A stretch of 52,621 nt of DNA. Origin: CAYPYS01 sp964445715. Its GTDB lineage: Bacteria; Omnitrophota; Gorgyraeia; Gorgyraeales; Gorgyraeaceae. The position numbers and the translations under genes are program-made. Of this stretch, positions 1 through 12,900 are shown piece by piece. The first letter of the stretch is position 1, and each line of letters opens with the position of its first letter. Under the pieces are notes generated by a model, which saw only the letters and a program-made list of their open reading frames with translations, had not been told where the DNA came from and made no database searches. The stretch spans positions 1 through 52,621 of the forward strand of contig CAYULJ010000001.1 of the NCBI GenBank assembly GCA_964445715.1, written 5' to 3'.

Positions 1-1
1 C

Positions 2-970
2 ATAAAAGATGACCTGGATAGCTATAAAGATCTATATGGCTTTGTCTCTTACCTGAAGAAAGTAAACTCTCTTGATTCTGCAAAGCTCTTTAATGAGATA
101 GAAGAACTGACTTATGAGACAAAAGACCTTATCGCGGATAATGAAAATCAAAAACTCCTCACAAAATCCTTCAGACATATAAGATTCTTGGAAAATTTCT
201 TTAATCTTAAAGTTTCAAACGAAGATTTGGATTACTATCTTAAAAATCCAGAAGACTTCAAGGTAGGCTTTTTCGAGGGTTTCTTGAAGCGCAATTTGAA
301 AGAATACAAGATAGGCTCTTTCATAGACTTTAATCCTGACCTGATAGATAAATACCTGCCAGAGCTCGAATCCTTCTACAGAATAGCCCACAAAAGAGAC
401 GTGGCAATGTTCAACAACGCCATAAAAGAAATAGAAAAGCGCAAGGTCAAGACCTCTGCCCTGATAGCAGGAGGGTTCCACACCAGAGGCATAACAGAGC
501 TTTTGAAAGAAAAAGGTTATTCCTATGCAGTTGTCTCTCCATATTCAAAGACAGAGATAGATGAAGAGAATTATAGAGATCTATTGTCAGGCAAGAGAAA
601 GCCGCTGTCAGAATTGCTTACGAGCTTAAATTTTAAAAGCAAACTAAGGGGGATAATGGGCTATGCTGCAACAGATTTTATTGATAGATTTAATGTTAAT
701 GCCAACGTTGCTGAGAGATTAGGTATATTTATTGATGAAATACGTCCTATTTCGGGTAGATTCACTGCTGTTGTATCTGCATTTGGACTAGAGGTAGTCG
801 GACAAGATATAGATAGCGTAGGATTTATGTTTACTCTTGAATTCAGAGAATATCTTGAATCCGATATCGTGATCAAAAAAGATGCTGCTGGGAATATATA
901 TATTGGATATGGAAAGCAGTGTGCAAGGGTGAGAACCAGTGGCGCTCAATATGAAGTGATTAGTCATAAC
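2..970 (+). other. N-terminal segment of giant protein with GGFHT motif
   Basis: This segment is about 320 residues, already under way at the window edge. It starts helical and charged. It then carries an ALIAGGFHTRGITELL motif (about residues 94-109) followed by KEKGY and VVSPY. The pattern of a Gly-rich strand, a His, then a helix ending before a GY-V-P stretch resembles the GHxxG...LL...GY region of TraB/GumN-like proteins. I also recall similar GGFHT stretches in large Omnitrophota proteins, but the link is weak. A predicted beta-rich stretch follows at 660-970. I assign no function. Confidence 0.5.
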
Positions 971-3900
971 CTTTTTGCTAGAGTTCCAGCAGCTGAGACA
1001 ATAACGATTACAAAGAAAGATGTTACGGTAGAGACCGCTGATGTTGCCGCAGCTTCCGAAGAAGTTATCCAACCAACTGTTGCTGAGTCTGAGGATGATT
1101 TAGAAGCTGATACGAGCACAGGCGGATCGGTTATACCAGAATTAGAATACATAGAAAAAGTAGCATGGCTTGAGACACCAGTTGCATATTTAGCTGGCTT
1201 TATTTACTTATGGCTGTCTGATATAAGTTTATATGCCCTGCCATTGGTTGGTCTTGGTCTCTGGATTTCACACTTTATAGGGGCCTTTGGCTATAAGAAA
1301 TACATAGAGGGCGGTACTTATAAAGAAGCGTTTAAGGCAGGCTTGCGCGCGTTGTTTAGGATAGATGTAACAACGCTTTCGTTTTTGACTTCTGTTATTG
1401 GTGTTGGGTTTTTTATAGCTGGACCGCTTGGGTTTGTTGTTGCAAATGCTATTTTAATATTGTGGCATTTTATCGTAAATAAATTTAGAGCTAAAGACAT
1501 AAAAGAGGAAGAAGAAGGGCGGCCTAGATTTGCCAGTCTGATAAACGGCATTGCCCGCCGTGGTTGGGCCAGCCTTTCTTCTTTCTTTAAATCTTATTTT
1601 TCTAAACATGAGGCGAGAAAAAGAAGCGCTGCAAAGATAGTGCGGATCCTTATGGATACAGGCGCGTTTGATCTTGATGATCATGCAGAGGATTATTTAT
1701 TCGATGAGCTTCTTGGAAAGCCAAGCCATGAAGTCGACTTTGCAACGTTACGCAGAATACAGCTGGCCTTGGAGCAGGAAGGCATAGAGGCCCTGAAAAG
1801 AAAAGCCCAGAAGAAGGATAAGTTTGAATTCTCAGAAGACGAAGCTGCGTATGAACAGGTAAAAGATTTGGCTGCAAGGGCTTTTAAGGGCGCTCTATCA
1901 ATACCTTTATATATGCCTAAAAACTTTATCTGGCAGCCAATCGCCCCTCATGTGCAATACCGCTATTCCAGGAAGAGTCGCCAAGGTTTACTTAGCAAGG
2001 ATGATATAGCGAGGGTTATAAAAGGCACAGAAGGCCTGGAAGAGAAAACAGCGCCTTCTACAAATACCCTGGTCATAGCTTTCAGGTATTTCTGGGATCA
2101 TGCAGGAGTGATTATCTTCGAGCTCTTAAAATTTTCCTTAAAGTTCGCAATCATATCTCAGTTTACCGTATTTATAGCACCTTTTATACTTGCACTTTTG
2201 CCTGTGGGGATTGCCACATTTTCAGTTGCCGGCATGCCTATTTTTGGCATGACATTTTTCGCATGGTCAGCCGAATATATATTGGACAGGCTTTTGACAA
2301 ATACGCTGTTGAATTCCTTATCTATAGTAAAGCAGAGAAAGCAGCAGCTTGCAGAGGAAAAGCTTGCCTATAAACTTTCAGACCTTCCTAAGATAGAGGG
2401 CGTAGAGATTCCAAAGGCAGGAGATTTCAATGCATTGTCAGCGTATCTAGAGGCAGCACAGGAAACCACAACCCGTCTTTCGAAACCTGATATCGCAGCC
2501 GTAGAAGAACGATTGAGTTTTTATCCTGATTGGCAGAGATCATATCTTATATCATTACTGAATGATATAACTTCCAGCACAGAAAGAGGTGTTCCTAGGG
2601 CGAGAGAGCCTCCGACCAAGATATCTAAGAAAGAATCTTTTGTATTGTATTTACAGGCCATAGTCCTAAGTATCCCGGTCTTCGAAGGCTGGACTGTCAG
2701 GATCTTCCTAAAGAATTATAAAGGCTCACAATTAAAAGGCTGGAATAAAGCAGCACATATTGTACAGCTATCCTTATTCGCGCTTGGTTCTTCCCTGACA
2801 TTTAGCATAATAAAATCTACGCTTTCCCATATGTTTATTACAGGCGCGATAAATCAGTTTAGCCAGGGTGCATTATCTCAGATTCCGGTTGTCGCGCCCA
2901 TTGTAAACTATGTTACGAATTCAGGAGATATGTTAGTAGATAGCGCTCTTACTAACGATATTACTACTTCTGTGTACCATGCTTTTGGCGGAGACCTGCC
3001 AACGCTTAAGCACTTTATCTTAGAACCAAGGGCAGATTGGCTATATGACCAAGATGCTGGATTTATTGCAAGCTCGTTAGCCTCGGATAGCAACGCAAGA
3101 GAAGTCTTTGGATTGATAGATATGAGAGATGAAACTCTTGGCCTCCAGGTCCATGCTGAGATGATAATGAATGCTTATGAATCAGCTGAACCTGAATATC
3201 AAGGAGAGGCCGGCAAAGCTGTGCTAGAGAGCATGTTATATGAGAGTATGTTATTTGCAGAAGGCGAATTCATGTTAATAGTTGCAACAATGGACAGACT
3301 TGACCAGCTGCAGGAACAAGGCCTTATCTCAGAAGAAATCGCTTCAGAGATCATGCAGGCCATGTCGTACTATGAGACAGCCGCGAGTGTGTTTAGTGGG
3401 TTAATGGAAGATGTTTTTCAGGCTGAGCCACAACAGGAACAAGAGCCTGATCGCATACCTCTCCCTGTAGAATACTTTATTCCAAACCCGTCAGCATCAG
3501 ATGAATACTTTCTTGATTTGAACAATGCTTTTCTAGACAGTTATGACTTAACCGGCTACGAGCTTCATATAACATTCTCAGGAGGAGAAGGGAAAACTGT
3601 CCAGCTTTTTTATAAGGACGGTGACTGGAGAAATCTCTATTCATCTCGACAAACAATCCCAGCTAGCGGACTTATTACATTTAACCCGGAATCTGACCCT
3701 GCAGATATAAGAGGTGCGGATCTTAGCAATGCCCGCGCAGTTGGGGCAAAGATATTCGGAGGCTTGGGCGACGTTACAATAGTAGATGCAGCTTTGGTGC
3801 GTATAGGAAGTGCTGAGGTAGTAGAAGCGCCAGCACCCACGCCTACTTTGGTGCCGACAATAGAGCCCACAGAGACTCTCACTGCATTAGAAATACCGCT

Positions 3901-6900
3901 CTTCGAATACCAAACTCAAGACTGGATAGACAGCCAGGCAATAGATGAAGTCAGGCACAACGCCGACGGTACATTGGATTTACATGTGCATTTAGCAAGT
4001 GAGGCAAATATAAAAGAACAGGTAATAGAGTTTCTAGAGACACATCCTGAACTGAATGTAGATATTAGCGGAAAAGGCATAGATGAGTTAGCAGTGCTAG
4101 TAGCGGATGCGATAGACTCGAGCGGAAACTATCAAGATCCAGAATATCAACGTATAAGAGAATTAGTTGGCCAGAGTAAAGGCGAAGCTTTTATAGACCT
4201 CCGTTATGCAGACATCGGCTATCCAGATCATGAACCTGGGCAGACTCTCGATCTCACAAATTATAGACTCGTAGTGACAGTGGACATTCCTCAGCAATTA
4301 GTTGCTCCAGAAGGCGCTCCTAATGGCATTCAGCTCTTCTTTAAGAGCGGCCCAGAATGGTCAGCTGTATATGCCAACTGGACTAATGTCTCACAGGGAG
4401 GTCAAATCACATTAGCTGTGGATATTGGTGCAGTAACTGAGAACTATAATTGGATTTCAAGAGATCCAAATGGCGAGGTATTATTTGACCCGACTGATAT
4501 CAATGCCTTAGGCATAAAGATCGGTTCAGGAGGCATAGCCCTCTCAAACTATGAGACAGATGCATGGTTAAAGGCGACCTCAGTTGAATTGGTACCAGTA
4601 GAAGAAGCAATAGATACAATCCCATATCCACGCCCGATAACACATGGCGAATTTTCACCTGTAGACGTAGAGAGCTTTGTATCCCACAGTGGCCGTAACG
4701 GCATCTGGGGAGAAGAGACGCCCTATGGAACAGCCATGCAGCTTGAAGGTGGATATCTAGATATTGTAGGACACACAGAAGATGGGAGGCCTATAACAAG
4801 GATAGAGCAATTTCTGTTGAATGTAAAAGAAGATGGCGGCAATGAAGCTCGAGTATGGCTATTTAATGACATACGCAATCCAGATGAGATATTCATAATG
4901 AAAGATGGGGCACCTATAGCATTAAGAGGAGGAGTATATGAAGTAACCAAAGCCATTATAGACGCGCAAGAGAGAACAGAAGTCAGGGTAATACCGGTAT
5001 TATTCGACTTCCATATCTTAAATAGCATAAGAGAGGAAGGCGGGGAACTGACAGGAGAGCATCCTGAATTTTTCACAGAAGAAGGAAGAGAGGCTCTTGT
5101 AGAGATTTTTAAGCCGTGGATACAGGGATATGCTTCTCAATTTGAATTAATAGATTTATTTAATGAGCCAGAGAATGTCGCGCCAGAGCCAGATGCTGGA
5201 GTATTGTATAACCCGCATGTATTAACATTCTTGCAATCATTCAGCGATTTAGTTCATGAATACCAAGGCAATGTAACAGTAGGTATAAATAAACCGGAGA
5301 ATGTGTATCGCTATCAAGATATTATACGGTATGACTTGGGAGATGAGTTTTCAGTGCATTTCTATAATGTCTCACCCGGAGACTTGCCATATGCAGGTGA
5401 ACTTGGCGTAGGAACTTCCCCAGTAAGGATTACTGAGATAGGTGCAGATTCTAGGGAAGAGGTAATAGCTTTCATACAAGAGGCATGGGAGAAAGGCTAC
5501 ACTGGAATATCATTCTGGCCACAGGACGGGTTTACATCTGAAGGCCTCCAGGAGGCACTGGATAGTCTTAGGGAAGAATCAGCTAGCTTCAAGGTACAGC
5601 CAAGGCCTGTCGTCTTTGCAATTCCTGCACTAGCTGCACTGGGAACAAGTGTAGCCGGCTTTATGGATCTTATAGCTGATATAGTGCCATCTCTGGATGA
5701 TTTTGATGTTTGGGATGTCGTTAAGGTGCTGGCGGTTGTTACTGTTGGTGGTATTGTCTTGAGCACTGCCGGGCCTGTTGGCTTGTTAGCGGTTGGTTTA
5801 GTCGTTTTTAGTGTTAGTGCCTGTACCACCCCGCCAACGCCTACTCCTGCACCAGCTCCGGATACAAGAACAGAGGTTTTTCTGGAAGCCATGGATAGAG
5901 CAATTCTGGAACTAAGACAGGAAGGCGCGCCTTATATTGAAGAGCTCAGAGAGATGAGGCGCATGTTCGACACAGGCAGGGCTGGTTTTGTATCTATGCC
6001 TGGATTGTGGATGGGTTTGGGAATCCCTTCGCCTGGAGAAGAAGGGGAGATACTTTTCAGTGTTAATTATGAACTTATGGCTCCTTTGTTAGAAAGGGCT
6101 GCGTATGACAATAGATATAATATTTTCCTGAAAGCGATGTTGATTAAAGAGGCAGCTTCTTTGAGTTTTATCCAGGATCATCCTCAAGAGATACAAGACA
6201 TATTTCTGTATAGCGAAGAGTATTACAGATTAAGATCTGATCCAGACAATGATCTCAATACGCCTGAATTAGTACAGGCAGCGCAGAATTATTTCAACAG
6301 TATAGTTACCAGGGAGGCATTTGGCTGGAAGTCCCATATGGAATATTTGGCTGATAATGACATGACAATAGAATCGCTTGTAGCGATGAGAGATGAAGCA
6401 GAGGCGCAGGGATTGTCGCAACTGTCCAGTCTTTTTCACAGTCACGCGATTTACACTTTAGTTGGCGCTCCTGATGGCAGGGTGGACTGGATAAATTTAA
6501 AACTCGTCCTCTCCAGCGCAATGCAGGTATTAGATGAGAATATCTATAGAGATATAATGACCATAGAGGAGAACAAAGGGACAGTGCGTTATGATGATTC
6601 TATAAATGACTGGGAACTGATTGGCGGCTTTGTCGATGAAAACGATAGATTTCATTATCCGGATAACTTTTTAGAATTCCTCAGGGAGGATAATATAGAC
6701 TCAGGCGCACAAGACCCTGCTACTGTGCCTGAACAGCCGGCAGTTACAGAAGAGGCGGCTGCGCAATTGTTGAGTGCGCTTCTTGAGGAAATCCATAGCG
6801 ATATGCTCGGAGGGAGAGATGCTGCATTATCTGGGTTACCTTATTCTGAAGAAGCTTATAATAACCTAAAAGATATATTGACTAGCGGAAGAGTTACGGT

Positions 6901-9900
6901 AGAAGACAGCACAGGGTTCTTTACGATTTTAGTCCCACAGGCTGATGGCCGCACAATAGATCGCGTAATCATAAGCAGCTCAATATTAAGTCCCGAATAC
7001 TATGCGATATTGAAAGATGCCTTGAGGCATGAACTCGTGCATTTTGCTGACAACACATTAGAGAGAAAGATGTTGTTGGCAGAGGAGTTTGGCGAGACTG
7101 TCCAGCTAGAGATCCTGAATTTGTTTTCCAGCGATGATTTTAAGCAAAACGGCTTAAATCTTTCTCAATACCTGGAACATAAACTCAGAGAAGATCCAGG
7201 GTTTGTAGAATTGATCAAACGGTTAACAGCTTTATATATACAGGATGAATACGTGGCATTTGATAGAGTACCTGGCAGTATACCTTTCGAGGTATACGCC
7301 AACTTGCTTGATCTTGACGGAGAAGGCAGGGCTACAGGGATCAGAGATGAGACGGGATTTAGATTATGGTTGTTTGAGGGCTATTTAAGAAGGCAGAATC
7401 CGCTTCTCTATATCCTGGCAGCAGAAGTAGAACGGATCGAAGGCCGCGGGATTTATCATCCAGTATATAATTGGGATAACGGGACAGCTATGCAGTATTA
7501 CCGCGTGCCTATATCCATAACAGAGACTGATGTGCAGTTTTTCGATCTTTCCTATCCGATGCTTATTCCCAGGGCATTTGCCTATGATGTAAATGGAAAT
7601 CCCAGAGCAGTGCCATCTCCTGCAGATGATATTTCTTTATACGTTACGCTGGAAGATTACAGAAGAGATTACCTCCCCTACATTATGGATCCTGGCTATT
7701 ATAGGGCAGAGACAACAGGAGGAGGCAAGATGTTTAAGATAATGCCACCTACTATTGCGCAGTATGATGCTGTCCAGGACCAGATAATAGAAGGCTTTCC
7801 AGAGGCCACCGAAGCCGACATCCGCGCCTCTATCCGCACCCAACTTCAGCCTATAGTCACAAACATCGATGACGTAGACACATATACCAGGGAATACTGG
7901 ATGGTATGGAACTCCTTTGCTCACCCATGGGTAAAGGAAGAGTTATCCAGCTTACTACTTGACTCTGGTAATAGAGGTAACCATGTCCTTGAGATAGTAG
8001 AAGCAATAGGCTTTGACCCAGAAGTAGACCAGACTGCAAAAGTCATCTGGGCTGATGATCTAAAAGATATATTCACTAATACCATCTCTGCGGATTATGT
8101 AAGGGGCACGTGGGCATTGTGGGGACTTGTACAGATAACAGGAGATGAGGCTTCAGACGCTGTAAGCGTAGAAGGCATATCCTCAGCTGTAAGAATAAAA
8201 TTAAACGAGTTGCTCGATGATCCTGCAACTGACTGGACCAGTTACCAGGCAATAATCCCTGCCTTAGACGGAGGAGAGTGGCCGGCTGATGTAAGGCTTG
8301 ACTCATTTGAGGTATTCGAAGGAGTTGTAAATAATCCAGGCGTATCTGATACTGAAAAGATAGAAATAGGAAATACAGTCCTTCGCGCGTTAGAAGCTAT
8401 CCACGCAGCAGGCAGCTACGGTATGTATGAACAATACATAATAGTAGCAGGAGCAAAGGTCCTTGCAGGAATAGGAAGGGATGAGACAATACCGGATTCA
8501 GATAAAGAAGCATTCTTTGATAGATTAAGCGCCTTACCTCTTCGTGGATTTACTGATCCTGAAAACAATGACGAGATATTCATACAAGAAGTGGATGAGG
8601 ACTTCTTGGTCATAAATCAATATTATCATATACCTGATGAGACCCTTGAAGCTTTAATGAGCCTGGACGCAGAAGCGCTGATTAATGGAGATGCCTTCAG
8701 GTCAGAAGATGACCCATTCGTAAGAGAATCTATCTATGGTAGTGAATGGGATAGGACAGTCGGCGACAGCGAGAAGCTTGCCCTATCACAGGCTGCGAGG
8801 ATTTTATTAGAAGGTTATAATCTTGAAAACTACGACACCTTGCCTCCAGAAGACCAGATCGCAATTAGAGCAGCCTTAGAGATAGCAGAAGCTGCATGCC
8901 ATGACGCAACACTCTCTATAGATGAAAAGAAGACCTGGGCAACATACCTTATAGATATATACACGAACACCTCTATACCTTATACAGTAAGGGCAAGAGC
9001 AAGCTGGGCTCCTTATGAGGTATCAAGAGACCCGCGTATAGACATTGCATCCAAGATAGATGAAATAGCCACACCTCTGATAGCATTTTTAAATCTAAAT
9101 ATAGATAACCTCACAAACTACGAGGCTGTCGCAGCATTAGACTGGGATACATACCCAGCCGGCGAGCAATTTGATTCCTTACGCATATTAAAGGAGATAG
9201 CAAGGTCCCCTGACTTTGAAACTCTTCCTGAATCAAACGTAACGCCTATAGTTGATGCTACAGTATCGGTTTTAAACAACATTAATCTGGATTCTCCTGA
9301 CGCGCACGATCTAGAGGCAATAGCGCACGGGACAGAGACATTAAACATAATCTTCTCGACTACAAACGCAATATCAGGAACCAGCATGCAAGCCGCATAT
9401 GATCTCTTGCTCAGCCTCTCGGTCAATGAGAATATCTACCACGAGATATATGTCAAGGATGTTGATGAAGACTCAAATACCGTAGAGATCTACTATAACA
9501 TAGCTGATGAGGTGAACAAGGCACTGGGGGTGGTGATGCAAACCCAACTCTCTCAAGGCCTCTCTGAAGCCGACATCCGCGCCTCTATCCGCACCCAACT
9601 TCAGCCTATAGTCACAAACATCGATGACGTAGACACATATACCAGGGAATACTGGATGGTATGGAACTCCTTTGCTCACCCATGGGTAAAGGAAGAGTTA
9701 TCCAGCTTACTACTTGACTCTGGTAATAGAGGTAACCATGTCCTTGAGATAGTAGAAGCAATAGGCTTTGACCCAGAAGTAGACCAGACTGCAAAAGTCA
9801 TCTGGGCTGATGATCTAAAAGATATATTCACTAATACCATCTCTGCGGATTATGTAAGGGGCACGTGGGCATTGTGGGGACTTGTACAGATAACAGGAGA

Positions 9901-12900
9901 TGAGGCTTCAGACGCTGTAAGCGTAGAAGGCATATCCTCAGCTGTAAGAATAAAATTAAACGAGTTGCTCGATGATCCTGCAACTGACTGGACCAGTTAC
10001 CAGGCAATAATCCCTGCCTTAGACGGAGGAGAGTGGCCGGCTGATGTAAGGCTTGACTCATTTGAGGTATTCGAAGGAGTTGTAAATAATCCAGGCGTAT
10101 CTGATACTGAAAAGATAGAAATAGGAAATACAGTCCTTCGCGCGTTAGAAGCTATCCACGCAGCAGGCAGCTACGGTATGTATGAACAATACATAATAGT
10201 AGCAGGAGCAAAGGTCCTTGCAGGAATAGGAAGGGATGAGACAATACCGGATTCAGATAAAGAAGCATTCTTTGATAGATTAAGCGCCTTACCTCTTCGT
10301 GGATTTACTGATCCTGAAAACAATGACGAGATATTCATACAAGAAGTGGATGAGGACTTCTTGGTCATAAATCAATATTATCATATACCTGATGAGACCC
10401 TTGAAGCTTTAATGAGCCTGGACGCAGAAGCGCTGATTAATGGAGATGCCTTCAGGTCAGAAGATGACCCATTCGTAAGAGAATCTATCTATGGTAGTGA
10501 ATGGGATAGGACAGTCGGCGACAGCGAGAAGCTTGCCCTATCACAGGCTGCGAGGATTTTATTAGAAGGTTATAATCTTGAAAACTACGACACCTTGCCT
10601 CCAGAAGACCAGATCGCAATTAGAGCAGCCTTAGAGATAGCAGAAGCTGCATGCCATGACGCAACACTCTCTATAGATGAAAAGAAGACCTGGGCAACAT
10701 ACCTTATAGATATATACACGAACACCTCTATACCTTATACAGTAAGGGCAAGAGCAAGCTGGGCTCCTTATGAGGTATCAAGAGACCCGCGTATAGACAT
10801 TGCATCCAAGATAGATGAAATAGCCACACCTCTGATAGCATTTTTAAATCTAAATATAGATAACCTCACAAACTACGAGGCTGTCGCAGCATTAGACTGG
10901 GATACATACCCAGCCGGCGAGCAATTTGATTCCTTACGCATATTAAAGGAGATAGCAAGGTCCCCTGACTTTGAAACTCTTCCTGAATCAAACGTAACGC
11001 CTATAGTTGATGCTACAGTATCGGTTTTAAACAACATTAATCTGGATTCTCCTGACGCGCACGATCTAGAGGCAATAGCGCACGGGACAGAGACATTAAA
11101 CATAATCTTCTCGACTACAAACGCAATATCAGGAACCAGCATGCAAGCCGCATATGATCTCTTGCTCAGCCTCTCGGTCAATGAGAATATCTACCACGAG
11201 ATATATGTCAAGGATGTTGATGAAGACTCAAATACCGTAGAGATCTACTATAACATAGCTGATGAGGTGAACAAGGCACTGGGGGTGGTGATGCAGGCTA
11301 TGGGAGCCAGTGGCATAGCTTTTGATTTAGAACCAGTTCGGGTGAGCGATTCAGAAGCAGCACAAGAGCAACCCGCAGCGCCGCAGCCAGCAGCAGCACT
11401 CCAGCAGCAACAAGATACTATAACACTGCTTCCTTATGAACCCGTTACTGATATTGGCCGAGACGGACAAGAATATATACTTAATTCAAGGTTACTATGG
11501 CAGGGAATATATGAATATGGCTATCTTGCTCACCAGGAGATAGTTGATGCAGACTGGAATTATCGTTTCGCAGAGTTAAATGGACAGCCTGTTCTCGCGC
11601 GCTGGGGTAGGCAGGATTATAATGCTGGAGCATTAGAGGTATTTAGCTGGACATATGCAGATGCTACTTTTGCCACAATCAGTATTGAAGAATTCAATAA
11701 TGATATAATCGTCCTTGATAATCAGGTGTCATTGTCCATGGATCAGCAGACTCTGTTCCTGGATACCTTGGGAGTGGGCGTAGCAGGCATCGGAGGCGGA
11801 GATATAGTCGATCTGCCATTGGAACCAGGCCCTGAGGGATTTGTTGTAGAGGGCATGCTCTATCGTCAGACCCTTGGTGGCCAGGTAGAATATGTGGATG
11901 CTGAGTTTAGATATTGGTTTGCCCAGCGCACAAGCGACAACGCTTATTTTCTCATAAGACAAGGCAGGTATTATTCGGAGCATAAAGATAAAATCGAGAT
12001 GTTTGAGATCTCGCCTGATCTTATTTCAGGAGAGACTCCGAGTTTCAACGATATGACCAGAGATGTGTTCAGGGACATTGTATCACAAGAACCAAGCGTA
12101 CCTACTACTTATGATGTTGAAGAGACAGTCTTGGTCGGCCTGGCTGAAATGCCTGCAGAAGCCCAGGTATATCCTGACGCACAAACATTCGAGTACGAAG
12201 GCCTTATAGAAGGCGTAATAAGCGGCAACAAGAAAGAGATCATGAGAGGGGATGCATTGCTGCAATATCTGGAAGGTCTGGCAATAAGTTATGAGTTGCC
12301 GTTAGAGATAAAACCATATGAGAACTATCCGGTTTTCACGAACTTCTACGAAGATGAGTCTGGGAACGCGCTTGGATATGATGTTTCAGTCTTTTTCTCT
12401 GAACTGGCGAGAGAAGGACATGAATATGACCCAGAAGCGTGGCGCCCTGCTGGCAGCACCCGGCCTCCTGATTTCACAGTTGTGCGCACTGACTTTATTG
12501 AAGAGCGCACAGATGAGATGAACAACGTAATATCGACTATCCAGGCCGAGATTCTTGCAGAAGCGACCAGGGATGAGTTGGCGGGTAAGACATATCCTGA
12601 GCAGCATACGACATACCAGATCCAATGGAATGATGGCCAGATCATACTTTTTGATCTTAGTTATTGGGTTGCAAACCAAACTCCCTATGCGCAGGAAGTG
12701 GCAATAATAAATCCAGTCACAGCTGAGGTTATAAAGGTAGGCCCGATCTATGGCGAGAGATTGAATTTCGCAGGTAATGTATATACCCTGCCAGAGGGTA
12801 GTTCATATGCGGATGGCGAGAATGAAGCTGGCCAGTACTTTACATGGAGGATATCAGAAGCAAGTGCAGATTCTATAACAGCAGAACTTGTGCGTGAATT

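Noticed and set aside
188..190. TTG as the start codon of the giant gene
   Set aside because: The frame is open and protein-like back to base 2, and no ribosome binding site stands before 188.
7857..10368. Pairs of identical antisense small frames
   Set aside because: They are shadows produced by the 1755-base tandem duplication on the + strand.
7811..11295. CRISPR-like or phage-type repeat array
   Set aside because: There are only two long units encoding protein, with no short direct repeats and spacers.
12318..12521. Small + strand frames overlapping the giant gene (for example 12318-12521, 22575-22772, 42405-42587)
   Set aside because: All overlap the giant frame entirely, show no family resemblance and lack convincing ribosome binding sites.
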